This document shows positions 1-11,079 of a stretch of DNA of 64,000 bases, in pieces. Made by a program: the position numbers and the translations under genes. The notes below the pieces were generated by a model. That model ran no database searches. It was not told where the DNA came from and saw nothing but the letters and a program-made list of their open reading frames with translations. Position 1 is the first letter of the stretch. The number at the start of each line of letters is the position of its first letter. Source of the DNA: Imbricaverruca yamaguchii (Eukaryota > Arthropoda > Thecostraca > Neoverrucidae); assembly GCA_034440575.1 (NCBI GenBank), contig JAOTOL010001603.1:2158001-2222000 (forward strand). Reading direction: 5' to 3'.

Positions 1-274
1 TCCACCATGCGGTACCTGACCTCCTGTACCACCCACCGTGCGGTACCTCCCGTACCATCCACCGTGCCGTACCTGACCTCCCGTACCACCCACCGTGCGG
101 TACCTGACCTCCCGTGCCACCCACCGCGAAGCACCTGACCTCCTGTACCACCCACCGTGCGGTACCTCCCGTACCATCCACCGTGCCGTACCTGACCTCC
201 CGTACCACCCACCGTGCGGTACCTGACCTCCCGTACCACCCACCGTGCGGCACCTGACCTCCCGTGCCACCCAC
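1..274. repeat. Minisatellite, about 31-bp unit, in the first intron of the - strand gene
   Basis: About nine degenerate copies of a unit containing CCACCGTGCGGTACCTGACC. Read on the - strand, each unit contains GTACCGCACGGTGGGTGG, which matches the end of the adjacent exon plus its donor (GTACCGCGCG followed by GTGGGTGG). The array starts directly at the exon edge and runs off the window. Confidence 0.85.
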
Positions 275-553
275 CGCGCGGTACTTGATGCCGGGCAGGT
301 CCAGCCGCGGCGGTCGGGCGAGACTGAGCAGGACGATGAGGGCGGCGGCCGGCACGGAGACGCCGCCGTAGCGGCGGCGCACTACCCGCAGCGCCGGGCC
401 GACGTCGGCCGGCGGCAGCAGGCGCGACACGCCGTAGGCGCCCAGCTCGTCCCACGCGCCCAGCAGCGGCGCGCCGACGCCGACGCCGAAGCCCGGGCCG
501 AAGGTGGCCGACGAGCCGGCCGCCAGGGCTCCCAGGACAGCCAGTCGGAACAT
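275..553 (-). CDS. First coding exon of an unidentified secreted or membrane protein (partial gene)
   Basis: Reading the - strand from the ATG at 553 gives 93 codons with no stop. The peptide begins MFRLAVLGALAAGSSA, a good signal peptide (short n-region, hydrophobic core, small residues at the likely cleavage point). A Gly-rich stretch (GPGFGVGVGAPLLG) follows, then a charged segment, and near residues 66-75 a second hydrophobic run (VPAAALIVLLSLA) that could be a membrane helix. The exon is proposed to end at a donor GTGGGT (274-269) after ...GIKYRA, in phase 0. The rest of the gene lies left of the window. GC-ending codons match the dynein exons. I do not recognise the family. The reading frame and signal peptide are seen; the gene model is inferred. 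Confidence 0.5.
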
Positions 554-605
554 CGCTCCCGGCCGCTGCGCGCGCGACGATAACGCCGCCCGCCCGGCCG
601 CGCCG

Positions 606-615
606 CCATTTATGG
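606..615 (-). promoter_or_regulatory. CArG/TATA-like box inside a GC palindrome, upstream of the - strand exon
   Basis: CCATTTATGG (CCATAAATGG on the - strand) fits the CC(A/T)6GG CArG pattern bound by SRF/MADS factors. It sits inside GCCGCC...GGCGGC arms, in a GC-rich block about 55 bp before the proposed ATG. It could instead serve as a TATA element. The position suits a core promoter, but there is no transcript evidence. Confidence 0.3.
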
Positions 616-770
616 CGGCTGGAGGGACGTGGGTGGTTGTCAGAACGGCCGGCCCACCGCGACTGCGGCGCCAGATGATGGGTTGCTGGGATATGCAGGA
701 CGCGCAGGGAGCTGACGGTGCGGGGGGACGGGGGACCAGGTACCGCACGGTGCCGGGTCCCACCGGCAGA

Positions 771-946
771 CGGGGACGAGTAGCCTAGGTGTAAGTCGCT
801 CGTATCACAACCGAAAGGTTGTGGGTTCGAATCTCACCTGTCGCTACTCTTCGCCCGCGACCAATCGACGTGAGAGATTGGCGACGCTGCATGACTCGAT
901 GGTCGATGTGTCGCAAAAACCAATAACCAACCAACCAACCCACCGG
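771..946 (+). mobile_element. tRNA-derived SINE, family A
   Basis: The tRNA-like head has a pol III A-box-like TAGCCTAGGTGTAAG and a B-box GGTTCGAATC. A unique body (CTGTCGCTACTCTTCG, GAGAGATTGGCGACGC) and a CCAATAACCAACCAA tail follow. Two further copies in inverse orientation (4314-4474 and 58992-59154) share the whole structure, so this is a dispersed family and not a tRNA gene. Confidence 0.8.
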
Positions 947-3887
947 CAGACGACATCATGCAACGACGCAACGAGTGACGGGTTGCACGACGCACCGCCA
1001 CTCACCGATATTTTTTTTGCGATTTCTCAACTGTCGTTATGACTCTCCTGTGGTACACAGATAGCGGTAATCCCATTCTTAGCATAAGTCACTCTTAGTG
1101 ATCCAAAGCACCATTTGATTTCTATGCATGTACATGTGAGATAGCCAATGGCCTAGCTAAGAGCCCAAGGAATGCCATTTGTTCCTTTGTGGCTGTTCCA
1201 TCTTTGCAGTCTTGTCACGAGCACACATTATGTTGCGATCCTTACATAATGCCAATACTTTCTATGTGCTTTTTGACCAGAAGCGCCTCTAGGGAATGAT
1301 AACAGGAACGCCCTCGAGAGGCCTCAGTGGGAAGGATACGCACTGGAATAAGATTGGAAGTATAGGCATTGGCCACTGAGGAAATCTTTTGGCTCTGCCA
1401 CCGCGTGCCATCGTTTTAATCGTTCGTCCTGGCTTCGCTTCTACCACTTGTTTATCCGCCATTGGCCACGTGTTACTTTTATAGCGCCATTTCTGGCAGT
1501 GGTTTGAATAGGATACATCCCGGATATATCTCGTCGCCTCCTGGAATCGCCATTGAGAGTACTCGGGCTCCGTCACTGCTTACGGTGTTTTGTTACCGTT
1601 TGTACCGGACTCACCCCCCCCCCCCAACTTCCCGATGCAACGTAAATGATGCAGTTTTGAGAAGACAGGTTGCATATTTCATGTTTGTTTTCCTCCCCGG
1701 GATCTGCCCTTAGTAGGCGTAGGCTCAATATAAGCATCTTCGGAGGTAGGAAAGACAGTTTTAGCAGTTTAATTCCAGAGTATAGTTAACGGAACAAAAG
1801 CACAATGGAAATGTTCCGGTGTGCATGCCATTTCTAAGTTTTCGCAAAAATCTACGGGAGGCAACTCAAAATATTCGCTCCTGGGGTCGCCTCTAATGCA
1901 GCTGAGAAGCTAAAAAATTGCCACCTGGCAAGTACCAAGCAGAAAAAGAAAGGAGGACCAAGTCACCGAGTTTCATTCCTCATACCACAAAAGGCTAAAG
2001 GAACAACACGATAAATCCTCTATGGCTGGGAAGATGGTGAAATCCCCACTCCTACCGGAATAGGCCACGTTCAGCACTTAAGCTGAGTGCTGTAACGAAG
2101 TTCAAACTATGTAACCCCGTAAGCCAGCCGACATACCGCTCCGTAATCCAGCCCCATAACCGTAACGCGCCCAGCAGCTTTCCATCCGGACGCCCAGCGC
2201 CGCCGCCGGACCACCGGCGGAATTAGATGAACTTTTTTAGGCTGATCAAAGGCAGTCAATTCACAATTTCAATTAACAACACAACTTCACCGGCACGGCG
2301 TTGCCATGGCGACGACCACACGGTGGCTGACCACAATGACGCCTAGCATTTCATCACCCGCTAGCCGGACCTAAGTGAACTGCCGACTGGCAGTTGCCGA
2401 GAAACAGTCAAGTGATGCGGTTCTGCAACTCTTTGGTGCGCTGGTATGTGTGTGATTTTTTTTCGAATGACAGTCGTATTATCGTAGTTTGCCCGGCGTC
2501 TTACCCCCTCTAAATTTGTATGAACGTTTTGCAGTGGACGATCCGTGCCGGGCAGCCGGAGCAAAGCGAACGCTACGTCTCCTAGACTATCACGTCGCCT
2601 ATCGAGTCAAAACATTTTCTTTTTGCAGCGCGAGCAAGTCCGAGTACATCGCAGAAATTGAAAAGCCGCTAATGCTCGGAGCACGCAAAAGTGCGCCTGC
2701 ATCCCATATCACGAAATTCCCCTACCGCAGCTATACCATGGGTAAAAACCATAGGCGCAATGAAGGACATCACTCATGAGCGCATGTGATCCCGTACCGG
2801 GTACGAATACATTATAATTTAGAGACTAAATTAGCAGCTAGCAGGGGCAAAAAGTGGTATCAAGGTCAGGCAAAAAACCAAAAGCCAGCAGTTCCAAAAT
2901 AATGGCGGCACCATGTTGAGCACAGTTGCACGCCCTAAATTGTAGAAGTATCCAGGATTTGCATGGGCGCGTGAGCCTCCTATAGATGGTACTCCAGAAG
3001 TTGTAGGGGCACCCAGATGAGATATGTAGCAAGCATGTCTTCTGCGCATCTTCATACACTGCATACTGATTTCAAATTGGAAGGACAAAGCGCTGGGTAT
3101 AAATGAAGGCAAAAGCCAGAGAGACCCATCCTCCAAAAAAGCGTTCATAGCAATCACGCAGACTCCAGGGGTGTACCTTGACATCTCTTTATATGCATTT
3201 ATATTTAAATATATTACCTTAGAATAATACAAACAGATGTCTCTTATTTTTACGTCCGCTGGTGATGGAGGCCTGTCGGCCGCGGGCCGGCCACGTGGGA
3301 AGGTCAGCCGTCACTCTCTGGCGTGACACCATGAGGAGGCGACGGACGGGGCGACCGCGGCGGCCGCGACCAGCAAGCGGATGTGCGGACAGCCGACAGA
3401 AAGTGCGTGGGCGTCACCTGTGCATGGCACTTGTTCGTGACCAGATACTGCGTCGTAGATGAGACTGAATCGAATGGCGTAGGACTGAAGGCTATCTGTG
3501 ATCAGTTGATTTGGTGGAGAGTGCATGAATGCCAGTTAGTTCATTACACATTAGTATCCTTGTGGTATAGATGCGCGATTACATAAAAGTTTATGCATCA
3601 TATGTTGTGTGGGCAGCACGGCATAGGTGGATAAGTTTGACAATTATTGGTGGTGCCTAATGCATGTTGGCAACGAGTGTTACAAATTTGTGCCGGTTTG
3701 CATGAAATACTTCAAATATACGAATGGTTGCCATGCTACATGCGTCTCCCAACATTACTCTCTTCAGAGAGAGAGAGAGAGCAATGATTGGGATTCTTCT
3801 CTAAAATTGAAAATAGAATCTAAGATGGGGGAGAGATTCTTCTATAAAACGCCCAGACACTATTGCCAGTGAAGCGGGCGGTCTTGG
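947..3887. other. Intergenic stretch without a supported gene
   Basis: AT-rich to mixed sequence. The open frames here are short, overlap on both strands and lack splice-site or codon-bias support. A C-rich run lies near 1,615 and a GC-rich patch at 3,250-3,400. The only element I single out is the RFX-like site at 2,300. Confidence 0.5.
2300..2313. promoter_or_regulatory. Candidate RFX X-box
   Basis: GTTGCCATGGCGAC fits the X-box consensus RYYNYY-N(1-3)-RRNRAC in both half-sites. RFX factors binding X-boxes are the established activators of ciliary and axonemal genes, and the large gene in this window is an axonemal dynein. The site is about 10 kb before the first coding exon, so a direct role needs a far-upstream transcription start or an enhancer function. 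Confidence 0.4.
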
Positions 3888-4121
3888 AACATGCCAGTCA
3901 CACAAGCCTCATGTCGGCCTGGCTTGTGAGAGGCTATGCGAAGTTTGATGCCAGTCACACAAGCCTCATGTCGGCCTGGCTTGTGAGAGGCTATGCGAAG
4001 TTTGATGCCAGTCACACAAGCCTCATGTCGGCCTGGCTTGTGAGAGGCTATGCGAAGTTTGATGCCAGTCACACAAGCCTCATGTCGGCCTGGCTTGTGG
4101 CAGGCTATGCGAAGTTTGCAG
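3888..4121. repeat. Minisatellite, 57-bp unit, 4 copies
   Basis: Four nearly identical head-to-tail copies. Each unit contains CACAAGCC and GGCTTGTG as short inverted arms able to form a hairpin. The period is 19 codons, so both strands stay open. The copies are contiguous with no unique spacers, so this is not a CRISPR array. Confidence 0.95.
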
Positions 4122-4167
4122 GGCCGCAACAAGTGATCTGCACGTGCCGCATGACGTGTAGCAGGAT

Positions 4168-4245
4168 GATTCGTGAAGCAGAGTGAGGGAACCCTGAGAG
4201 TGAAGCAGCTCTGAGAGCTGTGTTCGTGAAGCAGAAAGTGAAGTA
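4168..4245. repeat. Detached fragment of the 37-bp minisatellite family
   Basis: GAAGCAGAGTGAGGGAACCC and CTCTGAGAGCTGTGTTCGTG repeat the left end of the array at 4998-5737. A family A SINE (4314-4474) and unrelated sequence lie between, so the fragment predates or was separated from the main array. Confidence 0.75.
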
Positions 4246-4313
4246 AACAGATCCCACACAGACCGACACCGCGCTGAAGCGGCAGCTGCCGTATGGATTG
4301 CCTCTTGCGGGCT

Positions 4314-4474
4314 TTGGTTGGTTATTGGTTTTACGACGCATCGACCGTTGAGTCATGTAGCGTCGCCAATCTCTCACGCAAATTGGTCACGAGCGAAGAG
4401 TAGCGACAGGTGAGACTGGAACCCACAACCTTTCGATTGTGAGACGTGCAACTTACCCCTAGACAATCGTCCCC
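4314..4474 (-). mobile_element. tRNA-derived SINE, family A
   Basis: Inverse copy of the element at 771-946. The rightmost bases are the tRNA-like head (GTCTAGGGGTAAG on the - strand), and the left end is the GGTTGGTTATTGGTTTT tail complement. The B-box has decayed to GGTTCCAGTC, so this copy is probably inactive. Confidence 0.8.
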
Positions 4475-4997
4475 TTGCAGGCTTTGGACATGCAGACCGG
4501 TTCAGGGATTTTATTTACTGTGATTATTTACGAACATTTTGAATGTATTGCAGTCAAGTTTTATGGATGAGGGAAATTCGATTTGTAGAACTTTTAATAC
4601 GAACGGCAGACATTGACAGATATATACCATATTTGCCCGCCAGGTAGCAGCACAGTTTTCCACGTGAATTTCGATTTGCTGGAGGCACATGCTTTAATTG
4701 ATTTTTCTATTTTAAAGAAAAAGCCTCCGCAATACGTGCGTTTTTGACGACAGTAACACCATAACTTTACCGGAACGTTTTGCTACAAAAATTATGCTGT
4801 CATTTCCTACTGTAAAGGGAGCTCGCTGTGTCCACAGTCTCGCTCCCAATAAGCAAACATCGCATTTATTCTCATTTTTGCTGATGCGTGGAGAGGTTTG
4901 ACTGCTGAAGAGGCTGAAGTGACATCCATATCAGTCTGTGCATAATTGGTTCCGGCAATAGTAAACATGTGGCGAAAAATGTTGTAGACATCGTTCA

Positions 4998-5737
4998 TAA
5001 AGCAGAGGGTGAGGAAACCCTTGAACTGTGTTCGTGAAGCAGAGTGAGGGAACCCTGAGAGTGAAGGAGCTCTGAGAGCTGTGTTCGTGAAGCAGAGAGT
5101 GAAGGAGCTCTGAGAGCTATGTTCATGAAGCAGAGCGGGGGACCCCAAGAGCTGTGTCCGTGAAGCAGTGAGTTAGGAAGCTCTGAGAGCTGTGTCCGTG
5201 AGGCAGAGAGTGGGGAACCCTGATGGCCGTGTCCGTGAGGCAGAGAGTGGGGAACCCTGAGGGCCGTGTCCGTGAGGCAGAGAGAACCCTGAGGGCCGTG
5301 TCCGTGAGGCAGAGAGTGGGGAACCCTGAGGGCCGTGTCCGTGAGGCAGAGAGTGGGGAACCCTGAGGGCTGTGTCCGTGAATCAGAGAGTGGGGAACCC
5401 TGATGGCCGTGTCCATGAGGCAGAGAGTGGGGAACCCTGATGGCCGTGTCCGTGAGGCAGAGAGTGGGGAACCTTGAGGGCCGTGTCCGTGAGGCAGAGA
5501 GAACCCTGAGGGCCGTGTCCGTGAGGCAGAGAGTGGGGAACCCTGAGGGCCGTGTCCGTGAGGCAGAGAGTGGGGAACCCTGAGGGCCGTGTCCGTGAAT
5601 CAGAGAGTGGGGAACCCTGATGGCCGTGTCCGTGAGGCAGAGAGTGGGGAACCCTGATGGCCGTGTCCGTGAATCAGAGAGTGGGGAACCCTGAGGGCTG
5701 TGTCCGTGAGGCAGAGAGTGGGGAACCCTGAAGGACG
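4998..5737. repeat. Minisatellite, 37-bp unit, about 20 copies
   Basis: The unit contains GTGTCCGTGAGGCAGAGAG and TGGGGAACCCTGAGGGCC. The left end is more diverged. Because 37 is not a multiple of 3, successive units are read in all three frames; all are open, which gives a long spurious 111-bp-periodic ORF on the - strand. Confidence 0.95.
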
Positions 5738-6026
5738 TGTTAACTGGCAGCACCAATGTGAACGCCGGCTAGACAAATGACGCCACTGTGCAGATTAGGC
5801 TGGCACTTAACAGATCTCTGCGGTGGCTAACATGCCAGCTCCATGGGAACGAGCATTATCTGATATAAATATCTCATTGTGCTGCCAACGGACGAGCGAA
5901 ATGGAGATAGAGTAATCTGTGCTTTACACCATGTTCGACCAATTTTACATACATTAACTCGCTGTACTGCCCATTCGAACAATACTTAGTTGATGGCGAC
6001 AAGCGTACGCAATGAATATCAAGCGT

Positions 6027-6339
6027 ACGAAATGATGCAATTAGAGGTCGTCAATTCAAAATTAAAGTTAACCACAGCAGAACAAGGTTAAGACAGTCTT
6101 TCTTCACCAACAGGGTATTAGAACACTGGAACCAGCTGACAGAAACCATTGTAAGTAGCAGCACATTGAAACGTCTTTAAAAACAGCATCGACAATCATC
6201 GCAAGAATAGAGGGCTTGCTTTTCAGCATTACAAGGAGGGCTGATCGACGGATTTGGTTGGCAATTGGTTGAGTGTACAGAGTGCAACCAAGAAGGGCCC
6301 TTGTGGCTCATAGTTGCACTAATCTTTTATGTCTTTATG
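6027..6339 (+). mobile_element. 3' fragment of a CR1-like LINE
   Basis: Matches the last ~300 bp of the long element at 25394-29363: the C-terminal ORF2 block (ACCACAGCAGAACAAGG, TTCTTCACCAACAGGGTA), the 3' UTR (AGTGCAACCAAGAAGGGCCC) and the terminal TTTTATGTCTTTATG. The 5' truncation is typical of target-primed reverse transcription. ORF2 remnants are broken. Confidence 0.9.
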
Positions 6340-6925
6340 CCTTCATCAGATCGTAGCATTTCCCTGTTGAAAAAGACGAACTCTATCCTGTTCGGGGTCA
6401 ATTTCCCACTTGCTTCCCTCCGTTTTCCACAGTTTCTGCCTGCTGAACGGTGGCTATCGAACCGGCCGTTCAAGATAATTTAAGGGCGAGCCGAGGGCGG
6501 ATCCAGGAATTGTCATGGGGCACGCTCCCAGAGGGACGCCTTTGCAAAAATATACCTGGATGGGCGCTTTTGCCCTCCGAGGGGCGCCCCTGGCTGAAAA
6601 GAAGATATTCAAGGGGTTGGGTGCACTCGAGCCTCCCTAGAGGGACGCCTTTCATTTCGAGAAGCACCTCTTACTCCCAGAGAGGTCTCCGGGTGAAAAA
6701 TCTGACGGGGTTGTACTCGAAACTTCCTGGAGGAGCACCGTTCCTTCGAAAGGGGCGCGCCATTTTATCTCAAAGGGGCGTCAGAGGGGCCGATGAACAG
6801 CGTGCACGCAATCCCGGCCCTGTTGATCGCTCACGTTGGCTCACTCGCCACCAGAATGTGTCCTCTACACCAGAATCGGTGGCCCCGGGGATTCCCTGGT
6901 CAAACCGGTGACATTTATAGGGCAG

Positions 6926-7009
6926 GAGTTCGCGCCGGTGCGGCTCACCATCAACGAGCAGCGTCAGCTCGCCAGCGACGGATTGCTCGTGTGCAAAACA
7001 ATCCAGCCG
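6926..7009 (+). CDS. Candidate isolated exon of unknown gene
   Basis: An 84-bp phase-0 open block bounded by acceptor TTTATAGGGCAG and donor GTACGT. It reads EFAPVRLTINEQRQLASDG and then LLVCKTIQP, with codon choice like the dynein exons. The LT-EQ-DG-LV spacing resembles the N-terminus of phytanoyl-CoA dioxygenase-type proteins, but the match is too short to call. It could be a 5' exon of another + strand gene or a chance open stretch. Confidence 0.25.
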
Positions 7010-7629
7010 GTACGTCAACAGCCAGCCGAAGCTCGAAATGTTGTGCAGAGACTAGTGCAGCACAATGCATAGTTCGCGCGTCCGACGAAACTCGCGGTAG
7101 TCCTATGATCATAGGCGCGAGTGGAGCGGCCGACAAAAAAAAACGTCGAGGGGGCGAATCATACAACACAGGCCTCGTTTTGTACCGAAGATGCCGCGGG
7201 TGTTCAAGATTCAACCACTAATATGAGACGCCACTTCCTACAAAGATGTCATCGGCTGGGAGGAGGCCGCCGCCGCGGACCCCATTCAGAAAAGCACTCC
7301 ATCTTAGTGTGACATCAAGTGCCAGCTGTATCCCGACACTGCTGTCCGACTTCCCCTGCTATAGACTGAGACCAGAAACCGTAGACGCGCACGAAATGCG
7401 GACTCGTGCTCGAACGTTGACGTGGTGACGACCGTGCGTTACGAACTGGAATGTCTGAAATTGGAGAATTAGAATGTTTCAGTGATTTTCTTAGGTGCAA
7501 TTTTATCAGTGGTGGATACTTATCAACTGATACCAAAATAAAAAGCTTCCAACAGCATGGGGGGGGGGGGGCGTAATGGTTGAAATCCGGTGGCCCAGAA
7601 ACGATGGTTGAAAATTGGGTTCCTCTATC

Positions 7630-7800
7630 CACAACCGGATCCATTTCTTCACACCGCGACATAAAGCTTCCTGTTGGCTCCAAGGCTGGGACGCGCTCAC
7701 GTTGCCATGGGTAACATGGTAGCTACCCACTCATTCAGGGTAGAGAAAACATTCATTCATGCTTGGAATACTTAAGCAGGATTGTGTGCAATCCACCACT
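7630..7800 (+). repeat. Left arm of an inverted repeat pair; ends in a microsatellite
   Basis: About 170 bp that align, as reverse complement, with 9015-9185: CATAAAGCTTCCTGTTGGCT, GTAGCTACCCACTCATTCAG and TGTGTGCAATCC all have counterparts. The 3' side runs into CA/TA microsatellite. The pair looks like two copies of one tailed repeat in opposite orientation. Confidence 0.75.
7701..7715. promoter_or_regulatory. Candidate RFX X-box in the left arm
   Basis: GTTGCCATGGGTAAC is a full match to RYYNYY-N3-RRNRAC. It lies inside the repeat arm, 4.7 kb before dynein exon 1. The other arm has its own version at 9100-9114. Confidence 0.45.
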
Positions 7801-7832
7801 ACACACACGCACCTATTACACACACAGATACG

Positions 7833-7893
<61 letters not shown>

Positions 7894-8036
7894 GCATATT
7901 TGCATATATATGTGTATATACATATGTAAATATGTATATTTATACCTAAATATATATGTAGATATACATACACATACTCATACATATGCATATACATGCA
8001 TATGCATACATACATACATATGCATATATACACGTA
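7801..8036. repeat. CA/TA/ATGC microsatellite tract
   Basis: Alternating purine-pyrimidine tract with about 45 bp of pure (TA)n (7846-7888) followed by degenerate TATATGCA-type repeats. No gene is present. Confidence 0.9.
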
Positions 8037-8738
8037 TGTATTTCCAGACTTTAACATGTTTCCTGTCAAAGTGTTATCCGCTAGAGATTTGTTACGTTTA
8101 AGAAAGGGTTACGTTAATCCAGCTCCGTGGTATCCGGTTATATCGAAAAAGCCAGAGAGGGAAGATGAAACGCTGGCAAACAAAGAGCTTTGCTTAAAAG
8201 GCCGATGCATGCATAGTACACAGGTTCATGTAGATACATACATACATACATGCATAACAATCAGAAGGATACTTGGAAGGTGGGCAGCTTCATAGCGTAC
8301 GAACAGGCTTTATTACCCACCTGCGACCTGAAACAAGGCGGAGGCTCGGCGCCTAGGGTGAGTTGTAAGCGTCAGGCCCAATCTTGTATGTGGAAATGTA
8401 TGCTAAAGTTAAAGCTTGGACAAACCTGAGAGGGGAAAAAACAAGCTGCTTGGAAAACCCGTAGCTAAAAATACCAATCGCAATCTATAAGGAAGCCGTC
8501 CGTTTTGGCCAAATTGGATCGGTACCTGCATTCCTAACGTGAAATAACCTATATATGTGTTTTACGATGTCGGAAAGGAAGCTATGTGAAATTAAGTCAC
8601 ACAGTTAACGAAGGGTGCATCGCGTGTCATATATCTTTCAACTTCACATAAAATAATGTTGGGCCAGGTAACGTGTGACAGAGAAATCAGATCAGTTCGG
8701 AAGGTTGGCTTGGTATAAAGAGCCGAGAAGCAGCATAC

Positions 8739-9014
<276 letters not shown>

Positions 9015-9185
9015 GGATTGCAGACAATTCTGTAGAAATATTCCATGCGTGAGTAAAGGTTTTCTCTACGCTGAATGAAGGGAGTAGCTACCATATTCCG
9101 TTGCCCATAGCAACATTAGCGCGTCATAGCCATCCAGCCAGCAGGAACCTTTATGGCGCGGTGCAGACAGGTGTGTCCGGCTGTT
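9015..9185 (-). repeat. Right arm of the inverted repeat pair
   Basis: Reverse complement of 7630-7800 with moderate divergence. Shared blocks include GGTTTTCTCTACGCTGAATG, GTAGCTACCAT and CAGCAGGAACCTTTATG. Confidence 0.75.
9100..9114. promoter_or_regulatory. Candidate RFX X-box in the right arm
   Basis: GTTGCCCATAGCAAC fits RYYNYY-N3-RRNRAC on both strands. It aligns with the site in the opposite arm (7701-7715). The bases differ, but the consensus positions are kept in both. Confidence 0.45.
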
Positions 9186-10800
9186 GTTGGGTGCTTCAGG
9201 TGTGTCCGATGCAATTAAGCTTATATGGTAAAATAGTAAAACAAAATTGACAACATTAGCGAACCTTCATCGATTGACTTCGCCGTCTTCCAGCACTGTA
9301 ACAGGTAAGCATCAATGACACCTGCCAAACTACTGGCAAGGTTGGTAAGTACCTAGGTAGGCATGTAGTCCCTCATGGTTCACTGACTAAAAATATTTGT
9401 CAATTTCGAGGAGATTTGATCGATACTTCCACAACTTTGAACGCACAGCGGAAGCACTTGCGGACGCATTGATCACTCCCGGAGACAAACATCGGCGCTC
9501 TTCGACGTGCACGACCCGTGCTGGAGTTGGGGTCACCGGAACCATTGGCATGGGAACTGGCCCAATGGCTGGGTGGCAAGAGCGATTTTCAAGTCGATTC
9601 CATGCAATGTACATGTGGTCAATGCTAAGCTAGTCCAAAGTTAAGGGGACTGAGTTGCTGTTGCCTGTACTGATGCCTGGTTCCTGCGTCCTTGATCAAA
9701 ACTAGCGTGAAAAATACGGATTTAGTCGAAGTTGGCAGACGATTCGGCGGCGAATTCAGCAGGAGACTAGACGTGCCTACTCCTCACAATTGCGTTAAAT
9801 TCTGTATACGAGCAGTTCTTAATGCACGGATTATCATAAGCATAAAAGCTAAGCGGCGCGTTCATAAGCAGCTGAGTTATTCTAGACGAAGTGTGAAGTG
9901 TGTATATAGTCCAAATAATATAAAAATGATAGTAATAATAACTAATTCCTCTGTTCATGAAAGCCCCTTGTAGCTTTGATGCCAGAATAATCGGCGCATT
10001 CTAGTACTGCTTGTGTGCCAATTTCATTCAAATCTGAGGTGCCCGACCTCAATGGCCCTGACCTTTGACGTCCAATAGCCCAGCTGTCTATGAACGCCCA
10101 TCTTAGCTCATACTCATGATGATTATTTCCTCAAGGACTACCTGTGCATCAGATTTTTAAGAAATATAAGGAGCCCACCTGTCAAACCTGCTGCTGAATC
10201 CTCTGCCGAATCGTCCGCTAACTTCTACGATATAAAAAGTAGGAACGAACATGAGTGCAAGTTTCCATGCTCACGTTCGTCCTACACTCGTCATACTTGA
10301 ATCAGGAGCGGACCTAGGAATTTTCATGCAGTATGAGGCACACGAGTGAAGGGGTGTAACTACGGAAGTTCTTTTTGGAGAACTTTCGGCTCAAAATTCG
10401 TTCAGCGCGGTGGAGATCCATCTGAATATACTGGAGGGTTCAGACTTTTCTTCTCGAGGGGGGGGGGGCACCTTCTCTCAGGCCGTAGCATATTCATTTT
10501 GTTTAAAATCCGTTGAGCTCGGGGTGGAGGCTTAAGCGGGGATGCACTCCTGCCTCCCAGGAGTGACTTTTCTCGGTCAGATGGGCGCCACCTTTCCATG
10601 TGGGGGACATGCCCCAGCGCCATGAGCGAAGAATGTGGTATGGCTGGTATCACCAGGGTCGCTCCAGCTTCAGAGTTGGTATGACGTTGCCACGACTTGG
10701 TGTGACAGCCTGCATTTCTTAAAAGGTAATTTGAACAAATTTCCCAGTTTGAAGGTTGAATCCACTTCCACTATGACCGCTACACCTGGTGACATTCAGC
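9186..10800. other. Upstream region without a supported gene
   Basis: Mixed sequence. A block near 10,310-10,620 (rich in GGAGA and GGGGG) resembles the equally degenerate block at 6,490-6,790, suggesting an old dispersed repeat. No exon is recognised. Any 5' non-coding exon of the dynein gene would be expected in this stretch or in the array that follows. Confidence 0.4.
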
Positions 10801-11079
10801 ACCCTCTATGTTTGCAGTCACATCGTGACCGATGAGTCCACAGATCTGTCAGAACATGACCGCTGTCAATCGGGCAGGCATTCCTATATATGGGTAACAA
10901 GTGCCTGACGCGTGCTCGACGATCTTCCGTAGCAGCCCTCCCTCCATGTTGACAAATCTGTCGTGTCTGCTGCATCTGATGATCCACTGTAACAGTCCTG
11001 CTATATCTACAAATCCTTCGACACTTACCTGATGATCCACTGTGAGAGCCCTCCTGCATCCACAGATCGGCTGTGTCTG

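Noticed and set aside
3888..4121. Possible CRISPR array (regular repeats)
   Set aside because: Units are contiguous with no unique spacers, and the host is eukaryotic. A minisatellite. The same holds for the other arrays.
4995..5756. 253-codon - strand ORF
   Set aside because: A 37-bp repeat read in three successive frames. Not a protein-coding pattern.
9397..9633. Gly-rich ORF faintly like an apolipoprotein L-type helix plus GxGxxG stretch
   Set aside because: Similarity is a few residues only, the opposite strand is open as well, and no splice sites or neighbouring exons support it.
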